Source: Pyrocephalus nanus
Taxonomy: Eukaryota > Chordata > Aves > Passeriformes > Tyrannidae
Length of the DNA: 64,000 bases
NCBI GenBank assembly: GCA_038380795.1
Contig: CM076270.1
Span: forward strand, 21,902,001-21,966,000
Direction of reading: 5' to 3'
Shown here: positions 1-60,300 of the stretch, in pieces
Layout of the letters: the number at the start of each line of letters is the position of its first letter
How positions within the stretch are numbered: position 1 is the first letter of the stretch
Translations under genes and position numbers: made by a program
Notes under the pieces: generated by a model
Database searches by the model: none
The model's input: only the letters and a program-made list of their open reading frames with translations
What the model was told of the DNA's origin: nothing

Positions 1-1158
1 ATAAAATGTAACAGCAGAAAAGAAATATGCTTTGTGGGTTTTTTCCTTGTTCTCATTTCAACCTTCTCTTTGCAAGCAATATTACTTTGTAGAAGAGGAA
101 GAAACTGGTGAACTAAACCTTATAGAATTAACTCACCTACTTTTTTTTCTTTCTAAAATCTGAATCAAGTGTTCCCTAAAAGGAATTCAATGAGCACTGG
201 GATGAGAGGAGTCCACACCAACATGGCTTCTGCAAGTGCCATGCTGAAAAGGGACCAAGATGTATTCCTTGTGCCCAAGCAATTTGAGAAGTGCCACAAC
301 CATGATGCTAAATTCCTCTTATTAGGAGATGCTTTAGAGAGACAAACAAAGCAGTGGTGACTATTAAGGGCAGTGAGAATTCTGGTGAAGTCTCCTGACA
401 AGTAACAGTAAGATGGCATGGCAGGTTGTGGGCTTGATCCATTCCCTGTAGCTGATGCTCAATCTTTCTGTGATCCTTTTTTATACAAATGGAACAGAAG
501 TTATTTAGATTAATTCATTTTTAGGCACATTTAGAGTAGAAGGGACAAGAAGAATTTCATGGTTCAGTTCTCATGCCACTTATCCAGTATAAACATAGGC
601 TCTGCTCTAGGATTAACCTGATTTATACCTGTGTGGAAGACCATGCAGCCAAACTGCTGTTCACTGATTTACACACTGTCAGACATTTGGAGACGCTTTT
701 CCTTTCAATGTCCACTCTTCAGTTTGTCATGGAGACTCAAAAAACACAAAAGCAACGAGTGGGGAAACCTATAAAGAATGCTTTTTAATTTCTCTCTCCC
801 TCCTTTTTATTATTTTCTTCATTTTTTCTTTTTTCCCCTGAGATAATGCTCCCTTGTTGGTTACTTCACCTGCATATCCCCTGATAGAAGCTAACTGAAG
901 GAAACACTATCTTTAGGTTATAATAACATCTATTAATGTGCCAAATAACGTTTCAGTTTTCCTGGAAGTCCAACCTAAAGCACCCTTTGGCAGGTAATAG
1001 CCTAATGTGAAAAACACTAATTTAAAATAATTTAATATAGCCAGTTTGGCACTCTGTGTTAAATGAAGAAAAAAAACACCAAACCCAGTGAAGATTATTC
1101 TGCACTGCTTTATAAAGCTTTTATTCTTTTTCAAAGCAAATTAAACATTTTTCCTTAC
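1..1158 (-). other. DOCK10: DOCK10 intron 15 (partial)
   Basis: Begins with donor GTAAGG at 1158. No further DOCK10 exon or other feature is visible. Confidence 0.85.
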
Positions 1159-50009
<48,851 letters not shown>

Positions 50010-50075
50010 TGTATCCGTAGGAATTAAGCACCAAACAAATCTCTCTCTAAAAACTGTGCTCCTTTAACCTCCTTC

Positions 50076-50093
50076 CTACAGCAGCTTCAGCAT
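50076..50093 (-). other. Short upstream ORF in the putative 5' leader (5 codons)
   Basis: ATG at 50093 with the frame MLKLL and a TAG stop at 50078-50076, followed 66 bases later by the DOCK10 start codon. It could reduce or tune translation of the exon-1 isoform. Confidence 0.3.
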
Positions 50094-50135
50094 AACAACT
50101 GGAAGCTGCGTACACTGTTCAAGGGGGAAGTGTGT

Positions 50136-50201
50136 CTAAAAGTTACACGCTGTATCCACAGTTACTGAACAGAAAGAAGAAGAAAACCAGCAATAACTCA
50201 T
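50136..50201 (-). other. Upstream ORF in the putative 5' leader (21 codons)
   Basis: An ATG at 50201 opens a frame of 21 codons closed by TAG at 50138-50136, before the DOCK10 start at 50009. It exists in the mRNA only if transcription starts upstream of 50201, as the TATA-like element suggests. Confidence 0.3.
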
Positions 50202-50203
50202 TT

Positions 50204-50287
50204 CTTCCTGTGAATAATATTGTGCTATTAAGGCGAGAGTGTCTCATTAAGCCATAAATACACCCAGCCCCCACCTCTAATGCAAAT
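50204..50287 (-). promoter_or_regulatory. DOCK10: Candidate octamer-TATA promoter of DOCK10 exon 1
   Basis: Read on the gene's strand, a perfect octamer ATTTGCAT (50287-50280) is followed after 19 bases by a TATA-like TATTTAT (50260-50254). Between them lies the G-rich GGTGGGGGCTGG (KLF/Sp-like). An ETS-like CAGGAAG is at 50210-50204. If TATTTAT works as a TATA box, transcription would start near 50225-50235, giving a leader of about 220 bases. Sites are seen directly; promoter function is inferred. Confidence 0.4.
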
Positions 50288-51069
50288 TGAAATAGGAAGT
50301 TGTAGAAAAAAACCCTGCAACTGAAAATCTATCTTTGTCTCAAACACCATTACATCCTTTCTCCTCACCACCCTCTCTGATTCGAAAGCCAAAACAGCTG
50401 CACTCTTACTTCATGGGCATGTGTGTCTGCAAGCCAAAAAAAGTCATTCACAGAACAGCCACCTCCTCCTGAGCCCCTCGGTACCAGATTTCAACCACTG
50501 AGTGTGCAGTGCCAGGTTTGTGCTGCCAGGGCCCAGGACCATCTCTGCTTTTGGACCAAGGTAGCAGTTCCCCTTTCAAAGTAGCATAAAACATCACTAA
50601 GAGGAAGCACCCTGAAAATTCCTAAATTTGCAGACAGTTGTAAAACGTGGAAGATAGAGAAATTTATATGCTGGTATCCAAAATGCATTTTTGGCTTGTC
50701 GAAACCTGGCTTTAGAAATGCTTGCAACCTGACAACCAAGAACCTGGTTGCTTCACCCTGCTCCCACCTCAGGAGAAAGCAAAGCTGCCAGACAGAACCT
50801 GCTCCCCCGATGCTCCACACAGGAGCAATCTCAGCATGGCCAATCAAACTATTCTTAATTAAGGTAGGAGACTCACTCTCTGTGCTTGGCAGTCTGAAGG
50901 CTGGCAGGGCACAAAGGTCTTTTAAAACCGAACAAACCCTCTCAGTGCCCACACATGTGCATGCACACACACAGGACCTTTTCTTCTTTGTTCCAGCTGA
51001 GGATTCATCCTGCTGCAACAGCAATGCTACACTCCCCTATGCACACAGCTTTTATGTGGCATGCATTAG

Positions 51070-51086
51070 TTTGTTTGTTTGTTTTT
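51070..51086. repeat. Short (TTTG)n tract
   Basis: Four TTTG-type units upstream of exon 1. Confidence 0.85.
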
Positions 51087-53485
51087 AAATTTACTATCTG
51101 TGTGCATAACTAAGAAAAAGTGATAGGTTTTTTTCTGGATTTTTTGCAAATTGGACAGCAAGCTTTCTTTTCCACAAGTTGTTTCAATTAGGTACTCTGA
51201 GATCTGCAGCTTTATCCTGAGTGACATTTTCTGTTCTTTTTCAAATAACTCTGAATTCTATGAACTCTTTCAAACATTTCTCAGCATTAGAAATTTGATC
51301 CAAAGTAACAAACCTCTGCAGAAGTTCCAAGGATTGTTCCATATGCTGGATTTCTGAGCCAGCAGAACAGTCACAGTGAGCCCAGCATGTCTGACCTGAG
51401 CACTACAAAACCACATTGGTCTGATCAGCTTGCTTTCCTCTCCCACAGTTAAAACATGTTACAACTTGATGAATTAAAGCCCCATCTCATTGTTATCTTT
51501 GTCATTCAGCTTTGCCTTTGAGAAGATCACCTCCTTTAAACTGTTACCAGTCTGCTGTGCTTAAGACAGATTTCACTCTACTCCTACTTAGTGGTGAAAA
51601 CCATCTGTGTCTAGCACTAGCAAACAGAAAGGACTACAGAAACCCTTTGCCAAGGTATGCAGACATTTCAAGTGGCTAGCAATATAGAACCACAACATCA
51701 ACCAAGTTGGAATCACCCTTGTTTTTTCTCAAACTACCACACTATCTATACTGGAGTCCCTGATGCCTCTCATATAACACAGTGAATGTGGCTACCAAGA
51801 CAAGAGGCCCTTGCCAGAAGTTAAATTTAATGCTGGAATCATCAGCTCTACTGCCTTAACTTTAGGCAGGTATCAGTTCCTCTCAGAGGCTCCTTTGCCT
51901 ATCCACTCCTTGCTGTGACTGGCACACAGAACGAGCAGAGTTCCATCTTTCCTTTCCTTGGGAAGGCTCTCTCCCAGCTTCCTGCCTCGTGCAGCATGGA
52001 GAGGCCTCTCCAGGTCATCCTTTCCACTGAGATAAGGGTCACTAGCACTTCCTGAAACTTTAATGAACTTGTAATACTCGAAAATAATACAAAATATGAA
52101 CTTAAGTTCAAGTTTCCAGCTGGTCCTTATCCAGTTTACTCCACTGAGTATCTTTTGTCCAAAGGATTTTCATTCCTAATACTATTAATCCTCATTTATT
52201 TCCATATCTCTGACAGACAGACTTTTGTGAACAATGCTAAAGGCAGTCAGCACTGCACTTTCTCAACACCAAGGCATTAAAAGGTTGAAGCAATGAAATA
52301 ATAAATAAGCTACAGCATTCACAAAGAGATATGAACCAAAGTAATAGTAAACAACTGCAAATAAAGACTCTACTTTCTTAGATCTGTTTTGAATGCAAAT
52401 CCCTCTACACTTGTAACGGGGAATAACAAAACCATTCAAGTGTCTCATAATGCTTTGTCCTGTGAAAGTACAAAGCAAACTTCATTAGCATCAGTGTGAC
52501 TAAAAGATTCCCTAATTTCTCCTCAAGACTTCTCTACTCCTTCAGTTAAAGGTACTGAGTAGTTTAAGATGATAATAAAATTAGTTAATAAGAATAAACC
52601 TCCAGTGCTGCTTTTAAATTCAGAACTATTATGTATAAGGTGAGAAGTATTATCTATACCCTAAGCTATCCCAAGAAAAGAGGTATTGGGTTACAAGAAA
52701 ACCACAAGCCTTGGTTTACATTTGTGAACTGCTGTACCCAATTCATATAGGCAAAATAAGGGTCCTGAAGCCTTTCAGAAAACAATAAGTTATCAATAAG
52801 TAAGGTAGTCAATTCAGTGTTTAATTGCCTTCTGCTCTGCTGTCTTTGTGGGACATGATAATCTCCTCCCAGCATTTTTCAAAAACTTGTAATATCTAGA
52901 TAGGAAAAAGAGTAACATCCACAGTCCTAACACACCTAATCATGACTAAGGCCTTTTGCTTAACAGATTTGAGAAAGACAGGTTAATGAACAAGCAAGAA
53001 AACCTCTTTTGCTGGAACAAGCTGCATCAACTGCCTATTAAGCCTATTCTAAAATTAAATTCTGAAATGAAACACAAACCTCTCATAATAAAATTTGCTT
53101 CATGTACAAACTAAGACCACTGTGATGACAGTGACACTGCCATTCATACAGTCTTTGCAGCATAGACCAGTACTGAGAGATCTGTCCAACAAAATTAACG
53201 TTTCACCGCTTGGCAAAGTGCAGATAAGAGCCTTCCTACATCCCTTGAATGGCTTGTGGCATTTCCAGCAAGTCAGAGTTCTTGGTAGAACCACAGCAAT
53301 AGAGTCGTTGAAGAAAAACCAAAGGATGCCAGCCCTGCCCAACACCCGTCCCCGGGGCAGAAACAGAGACAATCCTGCACTCTGTGACCATGGCATTATC
53401 ACATGGTGGGCAGGCAGCTCTCAGCTCAGGTACTGGGGAGAAGAAAAACAGGGTAGCCTGAAGTGGGTCACAAAGAGCCCTTTCC

Positions 53486-53537
53486 ATTTTTTATTTATTT
53501 TTTTTTTAATTTTAATTTTTTACATTATTTTTTCAAA
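53486..53537. repeat. T-rich low-complexity tract
   Basis: Mixed T/A sequence; it creates a false hydrophobic stretch in an overlapping chance ORF. Confidence 0.85.
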
Positions 53538-54171
53538 ACTTGGAGACCCATCTGATGTACTCAACTTCGAGGCCAATAATGAGATTAACACAGTTCATAC
53601 CCCACAGCATGCAGGCAGTGTCTATGCACATACTGTTGCTGCTTTTCATAGATGCCTTTCCTGGTCTTCAGTGTCAATCCCCCAGCAAGTCCCCCATCAC
53701 TTTCTGTCACACCCTGGACAGGGCAGTGCTTCCAGAAGTGAGTTATGTTTGGACAAAGCCGGACGCATCAGACACAACGTTCCGTCCTTTCCGCGGTCAG
53801 GGTGCCCTCCAGGAAATTGATTGTACTCAGTAGCAACACGCTGAACGTGTTTTTTCAGATATGAGTGCCACAAATCTACTAATGGGACAGTGAGACTGAG
53901 GTGACAGTGACTGGACATCACACACTCATCTTACCTGCATTGTCCCAGGCATCGGGAAGAGTGTGAGCTCTGGGGTGGTTTGTGAGTGTGACTGAAAACT
54001 GCACTTCCCAAAAGCTTCATGTTGGACAGGTAAAGCAGATTACTACACTGGGCCAGAAACACATAGGTGGTTTTTACTAGCACCTAATGAAAACAACAGA
54101 AAGCACTAGTGGCCTCCATCCCAATCCCTTTGTCAAAGACTGAACATTCTCTCTCTTCCTCCTCCCCCCTC

Positions 54172-54204
54172 AAAACAAACAAACAAACAAACAAACAAAC
54201 AAAC
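54172..54204. repeat. (AAAC)n microsatellite
   Basis: About eight AAAC units in a clean array, preceded by a C-rich run. Confidence 0.9.
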
Positions 54205-55829
54205 CTCCACAAAACCAAAAAAAAGAAAACAAAACAATTTTGGAATGAAATGTTCAGTATTGAACATGTCCTTTAAAAAAATAATAAAGGAAAAATATGA
54301 AACCAAAACAATGTAAACAGAAAGGTAAAACAACTGAGTTAGAAAAACGACATCTGAAGCAAACTTTTGCAAAGCCACTCTGGTATTGTATCAGCTGGAA
54401 GCAAATGACATTGTTTTTTGAGAAATACGACTCCACCTATGGCCTAACAACTTAAGCTGATACATCAAGCCTTGCACACAAACACTCCACAAAGCCTTTA
54501 GAATAGCTGATGCTTGCATTTTGCCCACACATCCATACAGCCAGCTCTGACCAGGCAAAGGGCTGGGAATTCATCACAGTTAAAACAACATCAGCACACA
54601 AGGTGAGCTCTCCAAGGCAGGGGGATGGTGCCCCTGCATAAATGTCCATGAAAAGCAGCCTTTAGATCTGTCAGAGCTCTGCTAACAGATCTTTCCAGAT
54701 ATCAGTCCCTGATGTCAGAGACTCCACCTATGTCAATCCACTTCTTTTCTTCCCAGCCAGCGTGCTGATCTCAGCAATTCCTCCCTCCGTGCCTTCACCT
54801 TTGTTTCATGCCCCAGATATTAGTGCACTCATGCAGAACACATTTGTGAGAGGCTGATGTATTTCTTTGCCCTTTGTGAAAGGCTAAAACTCTCCCTCTA
54901 GCTGAACTGGTGGTGACAGGAGCTGTCCCCAGGTCGAACGTGCCAGTCTCTTTGTGCCTTGCCAGAGCAATCACCCGTGGCTGGAGGGGTCCCTGGGGGG
55001 GTTGAGGAAAAGGCCTTGGGAGGGCAACCTGGCAGTTCCCAGGCTGATCTCACGCAGTGCTCAAGGGCCATTTCATCACCTCAGCGTGGTCATGTAAACA
55101 CTCACAAGAGCTTACTAATAATGTCCACGCTCAAAAAGCCATTTACCCCTTTGCTGATTTTACAGCTCCTGTGGAATGTCTTGCTGCCTTCCTATTTGGG
55201 AAGAAGGCAGTCCCTTCCTCCTCCACAGCCCAGGAATGCTGCTCCCCCTGCACACACTGTCCCACTCTCTCTTTGCCACTGCAGTGTTCCTATCAGCTCA
55301 CCCTTCAACAACAGCAGCACCACTTCTGCAGCTTCCCAAGCTGGAAACCCACCTGCACCCGACACAAATATAACACATTCCCATGCCACAAGGCTGAGAA
55401 TGGCCTTGGAGAACCTACTGGAGGGCAACCCCAAAGCCTCCAGCCATGACTGCATGGTATCACTTACAGAACACCACGATCACAGCTCTCATGCTTGCAG
55501 CTGCTCCTCACCTACCCCGTCAGCCCTCTGGGGACAGGAGCCCCGGGGGGAGCACCAAGAGCAGGGGCACTGGTACTGCTGTGGTGCTGCCAGCTGGTCC
55601 CCTCTACAAGTGCCAGGGTCCCAGGGGCACTGCAGGCTCACTGGGAGCACAGCTGAGCTCAGTCACCACAGGCTGCTGTCCCGGCTGGCTTTGCACAGGT
55701 TGGGTAGAAATAGAGCTGCACTTTCTCTGAGCAAACAAAATGCTGCTTCTCACGCTGGCAATCAGGTGGGAAGAATAAAACCTTTCCATTAGCAATGCTG
55801 TCCTGCTGATATGTACAAAAGCAAAATAT

Positions 55830-56110
55830 GCAATTACTTTAATTTCTTCTTTACTTTTCGCCCATTGGGAAATTTCAAATAAACAATACCCCTTTTGTTT
55901 TCATCTGCGCGGACTGGAATCAGCCCTTGATAACAACACACATAGTGATGAAAGGCCATGAAAGGTGATTAAATAATTTAATCATCTTAATTTACACTGT
56001 CTCCAGACATATCAATGCAGCTGTGACTTGGGCTTCTGCTGCATGCTTTTCTGATTGCAATTTTAATCCTTGTTATTCATGTCTATGCTATGCTGCAGAA
56101 ATTATTTTTC
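55830..56110. promoter_or_regulatory. Candidate distal regulatory element
   Basis: Repeat-free block with a 19-base homeodomain-type palindrome, several ATTA cores and isolated CpGs in an AT-rich context (for example CATCTGCGCGGACTGG). Appearance only; conservation was not tested. Confidence 0.25.
55966..55984. repeat. Homeodomain-type palindrome in a likely conserved block
   Basis: TGATTAAATAATTTAATCA is a 9+1+9 inverted repeat with two outward ATTA/TAAT-type cores. Confidence 0.6.
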
Positions 56111-56949
56111 TTTTTCTTTACCAAGAAAAGCTCAGACCAGACATCTGGTTTATAAAGAGAATCCACATTTTCACCCAATTTTCCATCTGGAATAACTGAA
56201 GAAAAAGGAGGTAGGGCAACTCACTCATTTACTCAAGGTCACAATCAACACCTACAGTGACATAATATTGATATTAAATAACCCTGGCATCCTCTTCACT
56301 GGTTTGTTTTGGTTTTTTTTCCCAAGTACTAAAACACACTCCCCTTCACACATGTGCAAGCTGACTGTACAACTGCTTTTGTGTCTGATATCACATACTT
56401 GTAACATATATTCAATGTCACAGATTCCTGTGAACAATCTTCTAGTGCCTCTGGGTATCTGAAGCAATTGAGAAAGCAACTGCATGAAATAATTCATCAT
56501 CTGGATCCTATAACTGAAAGCTAAATAATGGCATTTTGGAAGAGATTAAAAAGCACACAAATTACAAAGGCAGATAAGCAAGATTACTTTCTTATTTTAG
56601 GACAAAAAAAACGAAAAAGGAGTGAAGTATAAAACCATGCAAGTCAGATTTACATTAGTTAAATTTGGTATGTGGGAAAGAGAAAATGACAGCTTGCATC
56701 CCTTTGACATCGCCATTCTCTTTCTGTTTTCCTGGAACACAGAAAACAAAACAGTGTAGTGGAACAGACACTGCCAACCTCTGATATGGTATTCCTTATT
56801 TTGACAGAACTTTCCGTAGATTCAGAGAATTGCTTCACCTTTCCAGGCCTTTTTTTTTTTAATGATTTCTTAATTAAAAACTGCACCTGTGTGAGTCTAC
56901 AGATATCAAAGCACAGAACACAGATAATAATGTTTCTCCTGAACACTCT

Positions 56950-57370
56950 TTCAATTGGCACTCATGCAGGTTCCCCGCCTGAGATGGCACCAGCATATTT
57001 ATTAGTTCTCAAGGACTTGTCTCTCATGAATTTCTTTCAGTCATTCTTCAAACTTACAGATTTTGTGGCAAGGAAATCCAGTTTTAATATTAATTCTGTA
57101 GTTTTTTTCCTCAAAAACTTGCCCTCTATTAGTTTAATTTGATGATTCCTACTTCATCTTGTCTCAACGTTGAAAGAAAAAACTGCTAGCAAAGTCTACG
57201 TGCCTCTGACCATCCTTGATTTTTATGGCTTTCATCATATCCCTTCAGTTATTTTTCAGGCCAGTCCAGGCCTAGTCTCTATGTACATACGTAGTCATGG
57301 ACTAATTTTGCTGATCCTCCTCGCCCTTCTCTGTAACTTCCCAATTCCAGTAAGTCTGTTTTGAATTGTA
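56950..57370 (-). mobile_element. Old CR1/L3-like LINE remnant
   Basis: The plus strand carries, in the expected order, several phrases typical of the reverse complement of ancient CR1/L3 LINEs: CTCATGAATTTCTTTCAGTC, then AAAACTTGCCCTCTATTAG, then TTTCATCATATCCCTTCAG, then TGATCCTCCTCGCCCTTCTC and CCAATTCCAGTAAGTCT. It is highly diverged, so an old insertion. Extent is approximate. Confidence 0.55.
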
Positions 57371-60300
57371 TGAGTTATTAAAGCCCTCCCAAGAAGTTGC
57401 TATGGAACTCTTCTATCCAAGGACGGATCAAAAAGCAAAATTTATTTACGATTTCTCAGTGAGCTGGAAAACAGGACCAAAACGATGTCATTCTTAACAC
57501 AGCAAAGCTGCTCTGAGCTTCCAGGTCACAGCCTCCGCAAGGCAGAGAGCTGAATCATAGTAATTCCTCTTCTTTTGCCTGCTGTGGATGATTTTCTCTG
57601 ATGGGATGAGTGCAAGCCAGTATTCTTCCCCTGGTGTTTCTCCCCTCTCCCACATCTTGCTCTTTGTATCCAACGTGCAAAGACAATTGTTTGAAACTTC
57701 ACTCTTGCCTTATCATCCACCTTAAACTGCTCACTGACAATCTGAGTCTGTATCAAGAGGTCTTGTTTTAATTTGGAAATCCTGTTGGTTTTTTTTTTTT
57801 AATATGGAAATTCTGGAAAGTCCAAAAAATTCCCCTCTTACCGTAGAAATAGCTAGAACATCCTGACTCTTATTTCTAAGTGCCGCTTGAGCTGGAAAAA
57901 AAACAACTAGTCAGGAAATCAGACACTAAGAGGTTAATTTCTGATTTCCTACAAGTACACACTATAGCCAGGCATAAACAAGTGCCAGAAAGGGATGTGG
58001 ATGGGAAATAAAGCAGAGTTTGCTGCAGTTCCTCCTTACTCAGCTCCTTGTTCTGCCTGAAACACTGCAGACACGGCCTGACTCAAGGAACAAATCCTTT
58101 TTTGAAAATATTTCCAAGAAATACAGTTGTCTTTTGAACGCAATTTACAAAAAGCAATGTTTAGCCACCAATTCATATTCTTTCTTCAGGCTCATGTAAC
58201 TTAAAATTGCCTTTGAGTTCGTTTAAAAAAGGAAAATTGGCAAGCATTTAGCATGTACAAAAGCTTTTGGCAGCTTAAAAATACTGTGTAAAGAAACTTC
58301 TCAGTGGGAGCTGGTACAAACTCATATCTCAAACATTTCATTTGGGCAGGTCCAGTTTGGTGCATTCTTTAAGAATTGACTTTTTTATTCAGTGAAAACA
58401 TTTTAGAATTACATTTTATTAAATGATATTTACAGTTTCAGTTAGATTTGGAGAGGAAGGGCAAAAATATATTGGTACGATTCCAGGCCTGGATTCACTC
58501 TTATCCTTTATGTAAAAAGCAGAATTAAGCACGTGTCAGCAAACCTTTCTATTATTTCCAAATAGTTTTTCAGTTCAAACTGTGTTCATGAGGTTTCTCT
58601 ATACTCCCATACATTCTGCTAAAATATTTTGCATTTACACAAGAGTTTGAGGGATGAGCATGCTATCTGTCAGAGCTGCTTGGTCAGAGGGTTTCTGAAT
58701 AAAAGCAGGTGACAGATGCACAAACACTCCAGTCACGAGTCCTTCCCCGACTGACATCTTTGCTACACTGTCAGCACAAACAAAATCAGGTGCTACAAGG
58801 GGCAAATGGTCATCATGAAGAACCAGATGCATCATGAACAAAAAAAAAAAAAATATCCATATTGTGCATCTGAAATACTGGAAAGTATATTTATTAAAAG
58901 TCCGCAAAGAAACAGCGAATGTTTCCAGCTGGATGTATCGGATTCAAAGCCGGGATTACTCTCCCTGTATCTTCGACACATCTGATGCTCACATTCATCT
59001 GGAGGATGTGTTATGGAGCACATGCACACCACCTGGGAGCAGAGAGACCACGAGGGACTTGGTTTCTTTTGTAACAGGGCAGTTAAAAGATAAAAGGAGA
59101 CCCAACTGCAAGGTTGAAAGGCCAAAAGAATCGGACATTCCTGGCAACAAACAAGATATTAGGTAACTGCTTAGATCACTGCACCTCCTTAAGGATTGTG
59201 CTCTTGCTTAGAACCCAAAGAGCTGAGGGTGGTCGAGAGCTAGAGGGACTTGAGCACTGCAAAAAGCCAAAAGAGTCACAGCTGGAATGAGCAAAGCCAG
59301 GCACAAGTGCCAGCTGGCAGGTGGAGAGACCAAACAGGCAGCTGGATACTCTCTGCCTTGTTGCTTCTTCTAGGAGCTCTAGGGATACGAGAAAAGGCTC
59401 CTCAAGCATGTGGGAGAATGGGTTAAAGACAGGGAAAGGGCTAAGGCACTGAAAAGAAGTGCAGAGCAGCTGTGTGAGCACTTCTTATTCTTTACCTTCA
59501 AGCCAAAAGTATCCAAAAATTAGAAAGAATAGGCCCAATTCCAAGATTAGTTTCTCTCCAGAACTTCATTGTAATCCCATTAAGATCAGATCTCCTATAG
59601 AGATAGCTGCAGTGAATGTTTGCACATAATTTACTAATGGGAGAAACATCTCAAAGACGACAGTGGAGCATCTGGTTCCAGGAACCTACACTTAAGTAAT
59701 TAATCTCTTTACTGTTAAAGCTTACCCTCTGAAAGAGCTAATTTTAGCACATAAGTCACAACCTGTGGAAAACATCAAGGTAACACCAAACCCTTACTGA
59801 AAAACCAAAGAGAGTTACGAGTGATTGGTGGCGTGATGTTCAACTCCCAGCATCCCAGTTTCAGAGCTAACCACTGACTGATCCAGCAAGGCCACACATA
59901 TTTTCCACTCTAACTTCACCATCTCTTTTTTTGGGAAGAGAAACAAGCAAGCAGCACAGAATACCCCTTCTGATCCACTTTACTGCATGAAGTCAAAACC
60001 TTATTCTGCTGGATTTGCACACATTTAACCAAGAACTCAATCTGGCCATCTCATCTTCCAGCAAGTATCAATACTAATGAAAAGAAAATGAGCACAGCAG
60101 TTGACAGATGAGAAGTGAGGAAAAACAAACACCAAAGGCACGAAATATTCAATTCATTTGGTTCCATACACTGTGTTCAGAGGCAGAAAGAAGTCTGACA
60201 AACATTACAATGGCTATTTATCATCAAAAACCACACAGAGAGAATCTATTATTTTTTAAGCTAACCACAAATTGGCAATAATTATTAACAGACTGCAATT

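Noticed and set aside
53095..53820. 241-codon plus-strand open frame
   Set aside because: Its hydrophobic middle is a translated T-rich low-complexity tract (53486-53537), no domain is recognisable, and no splice context supports it.
58890..58990. tRNA-like B-box resemblance (GGCTTTGAATCC on the minus strand)
   Set aside because: No A-box at the right distance and no cloverleaf could be drawn.
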